This document shows positions 1-20,252 of a DNA stretch of 64,000 bases, in pieces; positions within the stretch are counted from its first letter, which is position 1, and each line of letters begins with the position of its first letter. The position numbers were made by a program, and so were the translations under genes. This DNA is from Chrysaora quinquecirrha (lineage: Eukaryota; Cnidaria; Scyphozoa; Semaeostomeae; Pelagiidae). The notes under the pieces were generated by a model. That model was not told the DNA's origin, ran no database searches, and was given only the letters and a program-made list of their open reading frames with translations. The stretch is from positions 3,416,344 through 3,480,343 of the forward strand of contig JACTAT010000035.1 of the NCBI GenBank assembly GCA_014526335.1, read 5' to 3'.

Positions 1-99
1 AGTAAGTGAAACGGTTAGCTTAAGACCTTCTTACCCTAATAATGCTTCATACAATATTTTGAAAAGGGGAAATTTCTTTTTCGTTGCTTCACCCCTCCC

Positions 100-560
100 C
101 TCCTTTAGGGCGACAGTACAACGCTTCAAGGTAATATTTGATAATTGAAGGTGTAGGTTTCAGAAATGACTTTTTTAATACTTTTTCTCTAGTTTAGGAT
201 ATCTTTTGAATAAAGTCCTTGGCAGTTCACCTATACGATTTTACATAAGTATGTCCATGACATATTTTTATATTCTTTACTCTTTTTTTATTGCTACTAT
301 TATCTATAGCCATTCAAAGTTAAAGTCTTTAAAACTTTAAACATGGAAAGGATCTTTTAAGGATCCCATCTTTTAGGGTGACAGTACAACGCTTAAAGGA
401 AATATTTCATCGTTTAAGGTGTAGGTTTCAGAAATGACTTTTTTATAACTTCACTCTAGTTTTGGAGATCATTTGAAAATAGTCCTTGGCAGTTCACCAT
501 TTTGATTCTGTACAGGTATGTCCATGACATATATTGTACAGGTATGTCCATGACATGACA
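100..560. repeat. Diverged direct duplication, two copies
   Basis: A block at about 107-265 recurs at about 370-560. Shared segments include the words gacagtacaacgctt, gtgtaggtttcagaaatgac, agtccttggcagttcacc and gtatgtccatgacata, in the same order and orientation. The second copy ends with an extra repeat of the last word. No coding frame is conserved between copies, so I read this as a local segmental duplication with no assigned function. Confidence 0.7.
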
Positions 561-889
561 TACAAAGGCAAAAGTAGTATTGTGTGCCGTAGAGAGCTGA
601 AACATCCGGAAACGAGTAAAAAAGCAATGCTGATACTTGAAAGCAAAAAGCACTAGCGCAAATCACCCTGAAATAAGAAAATCTTTAACAAATCGACTGT
701 TGAAGCTTAGCATGAATATAAAATCTTCAAAAGGGAAGACCTGGCACACTACCACTGTCCGATTTGTGGAAATAAGATCTAGTAAAAAGTTAGCTTTGAA
801 AAGCACTAACTTGTCGATGTGAATCTATATAGTCCACAAGTGAAGAAATCAATGAAATCTAGGCTGAAGGCTGAAGGTTGCAGGCACCT

Positions 890-1580
890 CCATCCGGAAA
901 AACTGCCCGAAATTGGCATTCAGAGGTGAAGTGGATTTTCCTCGTTTCATAAATTATATGGTTTTTCTTTAAATAGATCATGGATGCAAGTAACATACAG
1001 CAGTCAGAGAGACAGACAATTCTTGATCGAAAAATTCAAAGCCATTCAACAAATGAACGATGAAGAATTCTTACGTACGGACGAATTTAAAAATCATTTG
1101 TTTTTCGTATAGATCGGTCAAGTGGCTTATAGCCAAATAACGGCCGTTACCGGTTACAGTTACAGTTACAGAAAAATGCCAAGAAAAGCACCCGAAGGTA
1201 ATGGAAAAACTTGTTCCATCTCGAGTGGTTTTATTATGATTAATACGTTATCGTCGATTATTAATTATCAATATCAATACATTATACACGGACCTCTATC
1301 CGAAAAACTGCCTGAAATTGGCATTCAGAGGTGAAGTGGATTTTCCTCGTTTCATAAATTATATGGTTTTTCTTTAAATAGATCATGGATGCAAGTAACA
1401 TACAGCAGTCAGAGAGACAATTTTTAATCGAAAAATGCCAAGAAAAGTACCTGAAGGTAATGGAGAAAAGCACCTGAAGCTAATGGAAAAACTTGTTCCA
1501 TCTCGAGTGGTTTTATTATAATTTATACGTCGTTATCATGGATTATCAATATCAATACATTATATTATACATTATATCTA
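890..1580. repeat. Nested direct duplications containing an exon-like segment
   Basis: The stretch 894-1014 is repeated almost base for base at 1300-1418 (shared words gaaattggcattcagaggtg, ttcctcgtttcataaattat, gatcatggatgcaagtaaca). A second block, 1172-1290, recurs at 1434-1577 (shared words aaacttgttccatctcgagt, atcaatatcaatacatta). The later copy contains a possible exon: acceptor aaatag, ATG at 1385, an open frame starting MDASNIQQSERQFLIEKCQE, and a donor-like gtaatg at about 1460. In the first copy the frame diverges and stops. The protein is not recognised. This may be an exon duplicated with its flanks, one copy decayed. Confidence 0.6.
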
Positions 1581-2494
1581 TACACAATATCTATAGATAT
1601 TTTTCGTGGAGTCGTATCTGAATGATCCCAATCTCATATCAATAAGAAGAGGTAGAATTTGCAACAACCTTGCAAACCCTTGCAAACACTAACAGCAAGT
1701 CGAATTTGTGTTTTTCTAGGAACGTTTCATTTATAAGAATCAGAAATGGTAGCACACGGGTGTCAATGAACAATATAGACGGCAAGTTAATATGCAGTAA
1801 ACCGTATTGGCGTATTATTGAATTTACCAGCAGAGAGCAGCAAGATACACCACGTATATCCGTTGGAAGATGATGGGTAATATTGATAAGGCGGAGGAGC
1901 TAAGAATGTGAAACTTTTATAGAAGATCTGGTTCATGGTACTAACGAACACCTTGAAGAAATTGTTGGTAGAAAGAGCACACTTGGAAACGAGTCTCTAG
2001 ACGCTTAACGGTTGAAGGAATGCAACGAGACTTTACTTTACAGAACTTTACTTTAAGTTCAAATCCTTTTTTTCAGCTTGCACTATTTTTGCAAATCATT
2101 GCACCGTGTGTAATCGTAATCAAAAACTGTTTGTCGTTTCCTCAACTAGTTGTTGACAATTTTATACAGTCCTTGAGCAAGAAGAAGTAGAGAAAAGACT
2201 AGAATGTTGACTCTTCATTTCAGGACTTGCAACACTCGAAAACACACACACGATGTTGCATGCGGAGATGATTCGGAGATGATGATGTCGAAGGCAACCC
2301 CAACACACGCGAACCCCAATGCACATCCGGAGAACATCCTCGCCAACGAATATGATTGTGTGTAGTATGATCGAATATGACAGCCCCATTGTGTGTAGTA
2401 GGCAACTAGGCAAGGCAAGGATAAGAGAGAACACAGTATTGTTAAAAAAGAAAAAAGGCAATAAAAAATATCTGCGGGCGACAAGCTTTCGCCA

Positions 2495-2572
2495 GTAAAA
2501 GCTCAAATCTGGTTCCAAAATAAAAGAGCCAAGACAAAAGAAATAAAAAATCCTACATACAGTTTCTCCTGA
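2495..2572 (+). CDS. Orphan homeodomain helix-3 exon (fragment or pseudogene)
   Basis: Read from the GTA at 2495, this frame gives VKAQIWFQNKRAKTKEIK, then a short tail and a TGA at 2570-2572. The WFQNKRAK motif is the DNA-recognition helix of a homeodomain (Trp48, Phe49, Asn51, Arg53 in standard numbering). A splice acceptor is possible just upstream (cgccag at 2490-2495), and many homeobox genes carry an intron near residues 44-47, so this could be a genuine last exon. I could not find helix 1 or 2 on the same strand between 1 and 2490; the same frame has a stop shortly upstream. It is either the end of a gene whose earlier exons lie left of the window or a pseudogene fragment. The class of homeobox cannot be decided from so little. 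Confidence 0.55.
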   Translation, partial: VKAQIWFQNKRAKTKEIKNPTYSFS

Positions 2573-4000
2573 AAATAACCTTATGAATTCATATAATCAT
2601 ATAATGGTAATGAAAAGTCTGGTCAAAATTACTTTCTACAGTTTTAATTTCCGAAAATCCATTGTTGGGGATATTGCATGTGATAAAAGATACGACGCTA
2701 AAAGTGATAGTTATTGGTGGGAAAAGGACTCTATACATTGAAAGGTCAAACCTACCAACCGTCCACCATACTATGCAACGAAATTTGTTTTTGAACTTTA
2801 GCTTCCAAGTCATAGCTGTTTTCCTGACGAGAACAGGGATAATAAGAAACGAGAAGAGAGAATATAGCCTCGTTAATCTATAGATAGTTCTTATTCAATA
2901 ATCAAAGTCTCTAGTTGATATGGGTTAACCGCTGAAGAATTAGTTCGAAAATGCTTAGTGGCTATGGTTGGCACCAAACAAGGGAAAGAGGTGGCCAGCG
3001 ACTAAGCTAGCCAACTACATGAATTGGAATAATACTACATCAAAAGGTCAGTTGAGGCGAAGATGAAAACCCAACAATGTAAGCATCAGTGATGAAGCGG
3101 AAAGAAAGTACAAAGCACAATCCCTAAGAGCTCACTGCAGAATCATACACAATTTGAATAGAATACGACGAAAAGCTTACCAAATCGCAAAAGACGCGTA
3201 AAAAAGCAATCCACAAACGCTTTAAGACAAACTGAACAAAACTGAGAAGAAATGCGCTGAGAAGAAATGCGCTGAATCATTCAGCCCATTTTTAAGATTG
3301 GAAGAAGAGGGAGACATTTCTAAATAACAAGACTGTGCCAGTCCTTTTTCAACAACAAAGCAAGAAAGGGAAAATTATAAGATTTCATCCGCCTTTTAAC
3401 ATTGCAACTAGCATGCCGATGCACTCTCTGCATTTATTTCCCTTCCCCAAGTTATGGCTTCCATGACCCAGTAAAAAATTCCTTTGCAATGATGACTTAA
3501 ATAAATACTGCTATATTTGTGCAGGACAGGATGTTGTGGAGCTACATCTCCTCAAATATTATCATTAATGACCCCAATTGTTTGGAAGATAGTTTGAATG
3601 ATCAGATAAAGTTCCTTGGTTTTAGAATAGCTCAAAGTCGCTTTCATTTTCCCAATCTGTTTTCAATGGTTTTATTTTCATAATAGACCACTGTTTGCCG
3701 AAATTTCTGTAATTTAATGCATTGCGGAACTTTTTCTCTAAATGTGTTCCCTTCCTTAAAATTACCTATGCATGTTTAAATAAAAAATGCTGCATTTTAA
3801 AAGGATGCGTTGCATGTCCTTAGGCACATGATTGGATAAAGGTATCAATTGTAGTCCATAGGAATGGATTCCATAAGCAACCACCAATGATGATGATCAG
3901 GCATGATCAATTAGATTTAAAAAGACAGATGAAAAATTTAACAATTTGCTAATATGACCCACCATATCAGATTGCAAGCCAACTCTCAATTTCTTCTGAA
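2573..4000. other. Gene-free stretch
   Basis: I see no splice-bounded open frame, RNA gene or clear repeat here. The sequence is AT-rich single-copy-looking DNA. Confidence 0.5.
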
Positions 4001-4700
4001 CGTACCATGTGTAATGTCTTTCAAAATCAAATGAACCAAATGCAACAGAAGAGTGCTTTGAAGCTCTTGGATGTAAATAACACAGCCATGGCTTTTATTG
4101 TCACATCCAACCTTTGGGCATACATTCTTGCAAAGCGAGCATAGTCTTCTCCAGCTCCCTCTGTTGGTATTGTTAGTTCTATTGGACATTCAGTCGGAAG
4201 ACAAGCTGTTGCAAAGCCTGAAAAAAGGAGAGAAAACAAAGTAACAGAAGGTGCTGAAAAAGTATATATCTATACTCAATATAGCTATAAGTAGATCCCC
4301 AATTATTGTAAAGAACAGTTTGCTGAAGAAGATCATAAGATCGAAACGTTCAATGATGAATCTATATTTTTGAATCTCCTGTTTAAATATTTTATATAGA
4401 TAAAGGAAAATAGGTAGCTTTTTGTCATAGTTATACTCAATTTAGATATGACCTCTCATAAGACTGTCTAATGGTCTAATTAGACAAGAAAAGCCATCTT
4501 AAATATGAAATTATTTAGACACCCCTTGGACACATTCCTTTAGTACACTGCCTCTCTCGAAAAGACCCTCCCTCTGAATAACCCCCCACGGCAAAATTAA
4601 TTTTCGTAAGTACTGCAAGGATTTAGAATAGGTAATGGGAAATAAAAAGGGCAACAAAAACATAATAAAAGGAAACATACTTGAAAAGAGTTGCAAGACT

Positions 4701-5800
4701 TTATCTCTGAATTGAATGTTGCCCAACGAAGACATATTGACTACAACAATTAATGAGGGCCAAAATATCCTCTTCAACAAATCTTGAATACTAGGAAAAA
4801 AAGAAGAGCAATAAAATTTCAAATTTTGCCACAATTTATGATCAAGAAGAAAATGAAGAAAAAGAAGAAGCATCATCATCACCAACATCATCATCACCAT
4901 CACCATAACAATCATCATCACAATCACCATAACTATCATCATTATCATCATCACCATCATCATTACCATAACAATCATCATCATCAACATAAAAATCATC
5001 ATAATCATCATGATCCTCATCACCATAACAATCATCATCACCATTGCCACCATCATCATCATCATGATCATCACCATTACCATAACAATCATCGTCATCA
5101 ACATAACAATCAGCATCATCAACATAACGATAATCATAATCATCATGATTATCATCACCATAACAATCATTATCATTATCATCATCACCATCACCATCTG
5201 ATAGTTTTGCAATGTTTCCATAACAAGGGAGCAAGAAACAGGGTTTTATAAGAAATATACCGCAAGGCTTCTCGGAAAAACATTAAGGCATTTGTTTTTT
5301 GTAATGGTTACGGTACAGCATTCAAGAATTGCACTTTATTTACAGCAGTGGCTATCCTTTTTCTGCTGTTTTGTAATACGATATGTATTTTCCTGTAATT
5401 TGATATTATCTGTCAGGAGCAGATTTTGTGGATGTGAGAGCTTTGGCTAAAGTTTTTGCGTGCTGTGATGGATAAGAAATCACAGCAAAAATCAATAGAT
5501 CAAGGAAAAAATCCACAAAATCTATCACAATAAGCAAAAAATATTAATAGAATTAGTGCGTGGGGCCATTGGTTCACTAGGGTGAATTTTATCGTTTTAA
5601 AATGCAATCAATTTGAGAGTTTTTCATTCGAAACAGGGAATTTCGCGTTAGAAACAGGACAACCCACGTCTAAAATATTCCCCACAAAGGATTTTTTTCT
5701 CAAAAACATTTGATCGCGTTAGTAGAAAAATGTCTCAATACCTTCTTACCTCATGATTTTCATCAATCAATTGCAACCAGGACCCATCGAATCCGAAAGC
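4701..5800 (-). CDS. Two exons of an unidentified gene
   Basis: A 51-nt exon at 5750-5800 has a good acceptor (cttttag) and donor (GAG/gtaaga). It is open in one frame only, giving AFGFDGSWLQLIDENHE. Joined in phase to the next acceptor at 4790 it continues YSRFVEEDILALINCCSQ and reaches a stop at 4701-4703. The same downstream exon has a rival reading, IQDLLKRIFWPSLIVVVN, that reaches a donor at about 4682 and joins in phase to an open segment at about 4030-4220 (TACLPTECPIELTIP). The two readings cannot both be right. I do not recognise either protein. The intron between the exons carries a long CAT-type microsatellite. MASTL lies upstream on the same strand, but nothing in these exons matches its C-terminal lobe. 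Confidence 0.35.
4865..5205. repeat. Interrupted (CAT/CAA)n microsatellite
   Basis: About 340 bases of CAT trinucleotides broken by CAA, CAC and ATAA steps. It is open in several frames on both strands (poly-His, poly-Asp or Met/Ile-type translations), which follows from the repeat and is not evidence of coding. Confidence 0.9.
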
Positions 5801-6136
5801 CTAAAAGAGGGGCATTGTGTACTTGGAATGTCGTTCTCCATTTGCTGGGATTTATGATTTCTTCATAGAAACCCCTTGGAAATAATTTCGTTTCAACGGG
5901 AATCTTACACCACGTGCACGTCTTTGGGGTGAGTTAAATGCCTCTCGTGAAGGCAGCTAATAGCTTTCGTTGTCAGCAGGCCTTGAATACTAGAAATAAA
6001 CATAGAAAATGTAATGGTTTGCAATTTAGCGCACTCCACAAAATTAATGCTTTGGTGCAAGTTAGGCTAATGATATCATGTACTGAAGAAAAATCTCAAA
6101 AACCAGCTTTGCAATTTACAAACTCCGCGATAACCT
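5801..6136. other. Gene-free stretch
   Basis: No supportable gene. It ends at the left edge of a MITE-like element. Confidence 0.4.
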
Positions 6137-6138
6137 TT

Positions 6139-6527
6139 AAGGCCTGGATAAACTAGGAGACATGTCGCGAAAAAAGCAACAAAAAACAAAAGAGTTACAG
6201 AAATTGTATTGTTTTGCTAAAACTATGCCTAAAAAATACGAAAGTTGTTCTCCCAGTTTAGCCAACTCGGAAACTTTGTTGCGTGCGACAAAATTTGTAG
6301 CAAGAGACACGCAAATGATTCTGGGAGACAACAGAGACATTCCTTGTCTCAGGGACATGCGACTCATGGGACAAGTGTTTAGCTCGCTGTTTCCTAAAAG
6401 TCACTCGCCATGACTGTTTAGCCAAATTTATGGAATCCTTCCTGCGAGACACTACCCACACCGAATACACCGATGTCGCGCCTTCTAAATGTAGCGACAT
6501 GTCTCCTGTTTGTTTAGCCAATCCAGC
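6139..6527. mobile_element. MITE-like element, copy 1
   Basis: The left end contains taaactaggagacatgtcgc (from about 6149). The right end (about 6491-6520) carries the inverted counterpart gcgacatgtctcctg followed by tttagcca. The interior contains further gagacat and tgtctc words in both orientations and no transposase. A related element lies at 9622-9882. A non-autonomous inverted-repeat transposon fits. Target-site duplications are not clear by eye. Confidence 0.6.
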
Positions 6528-6784
6528 TTTTTAATCGAAAAAAATCGCACAATTTTTAAGATAAGTGAAATGTCCCTTGTCTAAAGAATTTAACTTCCAA
6601 TGGCGATAATAGCAGTAATACGGTATAGTCTGCTTATAACGTACTCTCTGATATAGCGTACCGTTTAAATTGTCCATAGGGCCACAGAACAGAAGAAAAT
6701 ACCTTGCTTAGTTATAAAGTACTACGGATTATACTGTAAATAGCTTCAAAAAGAATATAACTGTTTCGTGGACATACCTCATAA

Positions 6785-7015
6785 TTGAGCAGGAGCAGCG
6801 AAGATTTTCGTAGTTTGGTAGTGAATGAAGGAAAGCCAAAGTCTACCCTGAACACTGCTCTTCAAAAGATCTTGAAAACTAGGAGAAAACGCATAAAAGA
6901 AATCATTTTCGATGCCGAAGCTGAAGCCTGTACCTTCAACGTTAAATTACTTCAAAGGCTTTCAAGCTACAATTTTCAAGAAGCTCGAAAATCAACAACG
7001 AAATTTCGAAAATGA
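6785..7015 (+). other. Coding-like open frame, unassigned
   Basis: An open frame with balanced amino-acid use (for example FRSLVVNEGKPKSTLNTALQ and KRIKEIIFDAEAEACTFN) ends at a TGA at 7013. It has no ATG at its beginning and no convincing splice acceptor, and I recognise no family. It could be an exon of the same plus-strand gene as 9891-10392, or chance. Confidence 0.2.
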
Positions 7016-7100
7016 AAAATAACGCAATCAAAAGTCCTCTTGTAAATGAGGATTGTACGGCGTTATTATGTGGTAAAACGACAAAGAGATAATGTTAAGG

Positions 7101-7790
7101 CCTCATAGCGTCATATGCAAGGCTTAAAGGCCATGAAGGCTGCTTGAAAGTTGAAATAGAACCTCAGAGACTTACTTGATTTTGTCACCAAAACACTGCT
7201 AGGCCAGCAACGACCATCCCGCACAAAACAACGTGGCAAAGAGAGCTCTGGCCTCTGGCAAACGAAAAACATTACTGATGCAATCATTAATTGCACGAAG
7301 AAGTTAGTGAAGCATTCACTAATTGAACGCGTTAAGCGTGAATTTAAGAAGCAAGTTTTTAAGACAGGAAAACAAAACAAAAATAAAAGAAAACCATACA
7401 ATACAATAGTGTAACAACAAACAAAGAAAAAATTGCAAAGAACAGAGAAGTTCCAAATTTTATTGTTGTTACTTAAAACCTGCCACGGGATAAGGTGCAA
7501 CTGCACGATGCCAAAAAGGCTGGAATCATTTTTTAACTCTTGTTGCTCTAAAACTTGTTCTCTGGAGACCGCGACAGGGTTTACTCAAAAAATATTTGCG
7601 TTCCTGAGAGTCTTGTTATGAAGTGTTCCTGCAATGTGTCCGTGTCATTTGCCATTCGAAACCCCTCTATTTCGGGCGGTATTTTGCCATTTCCCTTCTT
7701 CATAGCCTTGCGTTTTACATAGAATTTCAGGGTTTGATGTTTTCGAGCTTATGAGCTAAACATAGCGTCATATGCAACGCTTATAGGCAA
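7101..7790. repeat. Pair of short direct repeats
   Basis: The word catagcgtcatatgcaa followed by gctta and aggc occurs at 7104-7130 and again at 7761-7788 in the same orientation. They may mark two copies of a short dispersed element. The bases between them hold no gene I can support. Confidence 0.4.
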
Positions 7791-8654
7791 GCCTCTATAA
7801 TACCCATGAAAAGACAACGGAAGTTTGTTTTACTCCTTGAGTGCTATTATGATTATTAGCAGTTTGAAAACCCTTGATTTTTAGCTGTTCTGCTACAGCC
7901 TTGCTTTCTGGTCAAAAATGAATGGCCGAGTTTGAGGGTTTTTTGCCTTTTTTAAGCTAAATATCTGCATTATAGCCTGGGAATGGGGTTTAAATGATCT
8001 ATTTCACTAATCGAGCGCTTTTCATCGTTATGAGCCACTTGATTCTAGAATGCCTGTCAGAATACTTGGAACGCCAGATTGGCTTTCCTATTAACGCAAC
8101 ATTGCAACACCATAACACCATGAGACATACCTTGGTCTATAGGGGTCCAAATTTCAAGGGACTTTCAACCCCGACAGTAAACAAAAACTTTTCTCTGCAA
8201 ACACGTTTGAACTTCCACCGCATCATAAAACATTAATTTTATACCCTCTAAAAACTCGATTGTCGAGAAAATCGCTGCATTGCTCCTAAGAACTCATTGG
8301 TCGCTAATAACAAAGTTGCATCTGAAGCTGCCTTGGGCAACAACAGCAAAAGCAAAGAAAGTGAGGAACTGGTGTAGCCTGTCTTCAAAAATATGGCATC
8401 CATTTTACCTTTTTCCAGGCAATACAAGTTATGATAATAATTTCAAACTTGTTAATCGATATGTACAATTAGCATGACTTCATGATAGTTCATTTACGAG
8501 GGATTGAGCTGTCCGCAAGTTCATTTGATATTAATATAAAAGAAAGGTTACTGACTTCAACGTCATTAAAATGCAGTCTTGTTAAGTTCTGAATTCAGAC
8601 ATCTTTAAGTTCTGTACAGTATTGCGAGCTGTGTAGAGAAAAATGAAAATAAAA

Positions 8655-9131
8655 GCCTGGTTTCCATATGGCGAAAATCGGCTGTGCCAGTGCTGAGACA
8701 CGGCTGTGCAATTGTGGGGACAGTGCTGTAACGTTTCAAGTTATAATGGAAACACTTCCTTTCGGTGGCTCTACCATGGCTGGACAGTTGCTCTACAGTG
8801 GTAGTGCCGAGATTAAAAGATGAATTTGGTTAAACTTTCCCGGCCCTTATGACGCTTCTTCCACTAGAAGATTTTAATTGAAACATGTGGCACAGCCGTG
8901 GGCGACGTGTCTGTGGCACTTGCCATTGTTCTCATTGAGCACATGACGGTAACAAGCCGACCAAATGCGAGGAAATATGAAACCATTTTATAGCAACCAT
9001 TGTCTCAGCACTGGTACAGCCGCGTCTCAGCGTATTGCCATATGGAAACAAAACGTCGCAACACTTTCTCAGCGCTGGTACAGCCGTGTCTCAGCACTTA
9101 CATAGCCACTCGTGACTATATGGCAAAGAGG
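8655..9131. mobile_element. Inverted-repeat element with imperfect arms
   Basis: The left arm (about 8657-8705) runs tttccatatggcg, then ctgtgcc and gctgagacacggctgtgc. Its complement appears at about 9003-9052 (ctcagcactggtacagccg, then gccatatggaaac) and again, more diverged, at about 9065-9131. The interior has no long open frame. This is consistent with a MITE whose right arm has been duplicated. Confidence 0.55.
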
Positions 9132-9364
9132 CTTCATAGAAAGACATGCATAAGAACACTTCTACAATCAACATAATCTTTTGTAAGTCAAACCAAAGCA
9201 CTACTACGATGCTAGGCACTTTGAACTATCAACAGGACAAATGGCACAACTTACCGTAAAGTCCAGACAATAAGCCCTAGGCTTACATTCACTCTTAAGC
9301 CCTTTTAGTTGGGCTTATAATCGCGAGGGCTCAAATTTGGAGGGGGCTTACTTCAGTTACTGCA

Positions 9365-9547
9365 GTGTGCCATTGCGACAAACGTAGTGACAAGATGATT
9401 GAAAAGTTTCAGCTCCTAAGCAGGTCAATTTTCAATAAAAGAGTTAAGATATCTCCAATCCACACAGCGGAGAAGAGGACTTGGTTATTAGCAAATGAGC
9501 AGTGGAAATCATTCCATTTCCTTGTGAACAAAATGCTCTTTAGTTGA
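9365..9547 (+). other. Short open frame, doubtful exon
   Basis: An open frame with the word EKFQLLSRSIFNKRVKISP lies just upstream of the two-exon gene at 9891-10392 on the same strand. I found no donor in the correct phase to join it to 9891, so it is recorded only as a possible 5' exon. Confidence 0.15.
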
Positions 9548-9621
9548 GTTTTCGCTTTCAATACACTAGGATAGATAAAAAGTGGCACTAAACTCCTGAA
9601 ACTCGGTCTCGGTATCTAAAG

Positions 9622-9882
9622 CTGTGGCTTAACTAGGAGACATGTCGCGCGCGACACTGTATTCGGCGTGTCTCCCAGGGTGGCTAAACATTCGAGTATC
9701 ATGCTAGTGAAGCGCATTCACATGTGGCCGAGACAAGAAATGTTTTGTTGTCTCTCAGAAACATTTGCTTGTCTCTAGCTACAAATTTTGTCGTGCGCCA
9801 CCAAGTTTCCGAGGTGGCTAAACTGGGAGACACTGAGATGACATGTCACGCGTGACATGTCTCCCAGTTTAGCCAGGCCTTA
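9622..9882. mobile_element. MITE-like element, copy 2
   Basis: The left end carries ttaactaggagacatgtcgc and the right end gacatgtctcccagtttagc, inverted relative to each other, as in the element at 6139-6527. The interior is shorter and retains several tgtctc/gagaca words. The right edge lies within 10 bases of the acceptor of the exon starting at 9891. Confidence 0.6.
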
Positions 9883-9890
9883 GCTCTTAG

Positions 9891-10392
9891 TGTGGAATTT
9901 GATAATGGCGAAAATCCTTATAATGACAAACACTCGTATAAAAACTGTAAAGATAATCACCTTCAAAATAAGTTGTATCAAAGGCATCATCAGGAACAGG
10001 AACAAAAGGCGCTTCTTGCTTATGAAGATTGTTCCACTGAACATCGGCAAAGAATGGGTGAAGCTTTATCCCTGGAATACAGAAGAAAAATTCAATTTCA
10101 TCAAGGGATGTAACCTAGTACCTTGACGTAAAATTTGAACTTTTAGATATTTGTCAAGTTTTTCCGAAGACTAGGAACACATCATCCGTAAAATGTTCTC
10201 CGCTCTTTTTTGACAATTAACAACAGAACATTAGAAAATCATAAAAAGGAATTTAATTCTCCTCTTTGGGCAAAACTTCAAGTCAATGACAAAATTCAGG
10301 ACTTAGGCCACACTTTTTATGGGCCTAAAGTTTCTTATAAACAGAGGGACTGTGTGCCAAAATGCTCCCCGTTTTCAAAAAAAGATTCATAA
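9891..10392 (+). CDS. Small two-exon gene, function unknown
   Basis: Exon 1 begins after an acceptor (ctcttag) at 9891 and reads EFDNGENPYNDKHSYKNCKD, later QKALLAYEDCSTEHRQRMGE and SLEYRRKIQFHQG. A donor (GGGAT/gtaacc) at about 10107 joins in phase to an acceptor (caacag) at about 10222. Exon 2 reads ENHKKEFNSPLWAKLQVNDK, then a stop at 10390-10392. Both exons are open in a single frame across the junction, which argues for a real gene. The start codon and any 5' exon are not found. The product is hydrophilic and helical with no signal peptide. It is loosely reminiscent of short ciliary microtubule-associated proteins (an NPY near the start, an MGEAL-type motif), but that is a weak impression. 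It lies downstream of the last MASTL exon found, on the opposite strand. Confidence 0.4.
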
Positions 10393-10704
10393 AGCATTTC
10401 AAACAAAACATTAATATAGAATATAAAACTTCTTTAAATGTTGCGATTCATGATTTTCATCAGCAAAAAGGAGGGTTACTGTACTATCTACATACATATG
10501 TATATATTTTATTTTTCCCTAGTGCTTAAATATAGTCGATGCCTTTCAGAAATAACCAGTATTATTCTTAAAAGGATGAAACTGAATCCTATCGAAACCC
10601 ACTGACTATAATATTTTCATTTCACCTATTTATCAATTAGCTGCTTCAACTACTTTTGGAGAAAATGCACTTGTATACTTAATGGATGTAAACTTTGTGC
10701 TTAC

Positions 10705-20252
<9,548 letters not shown>

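Noticed and set aside
2162..2518. 118-codon minus-strand frame overlapping the homeodomain fragment
   Set aside because: The homeodomain motif is on the plus strand; the minus frame shows no family features and lacks splice signals.
4511..5251. Long open frames (Met/Ile-rich, Asp-rich, His-rich) on both strands
   Set aside because: All are translations of the CAT/CAA microsatellite; none has splice or start context.
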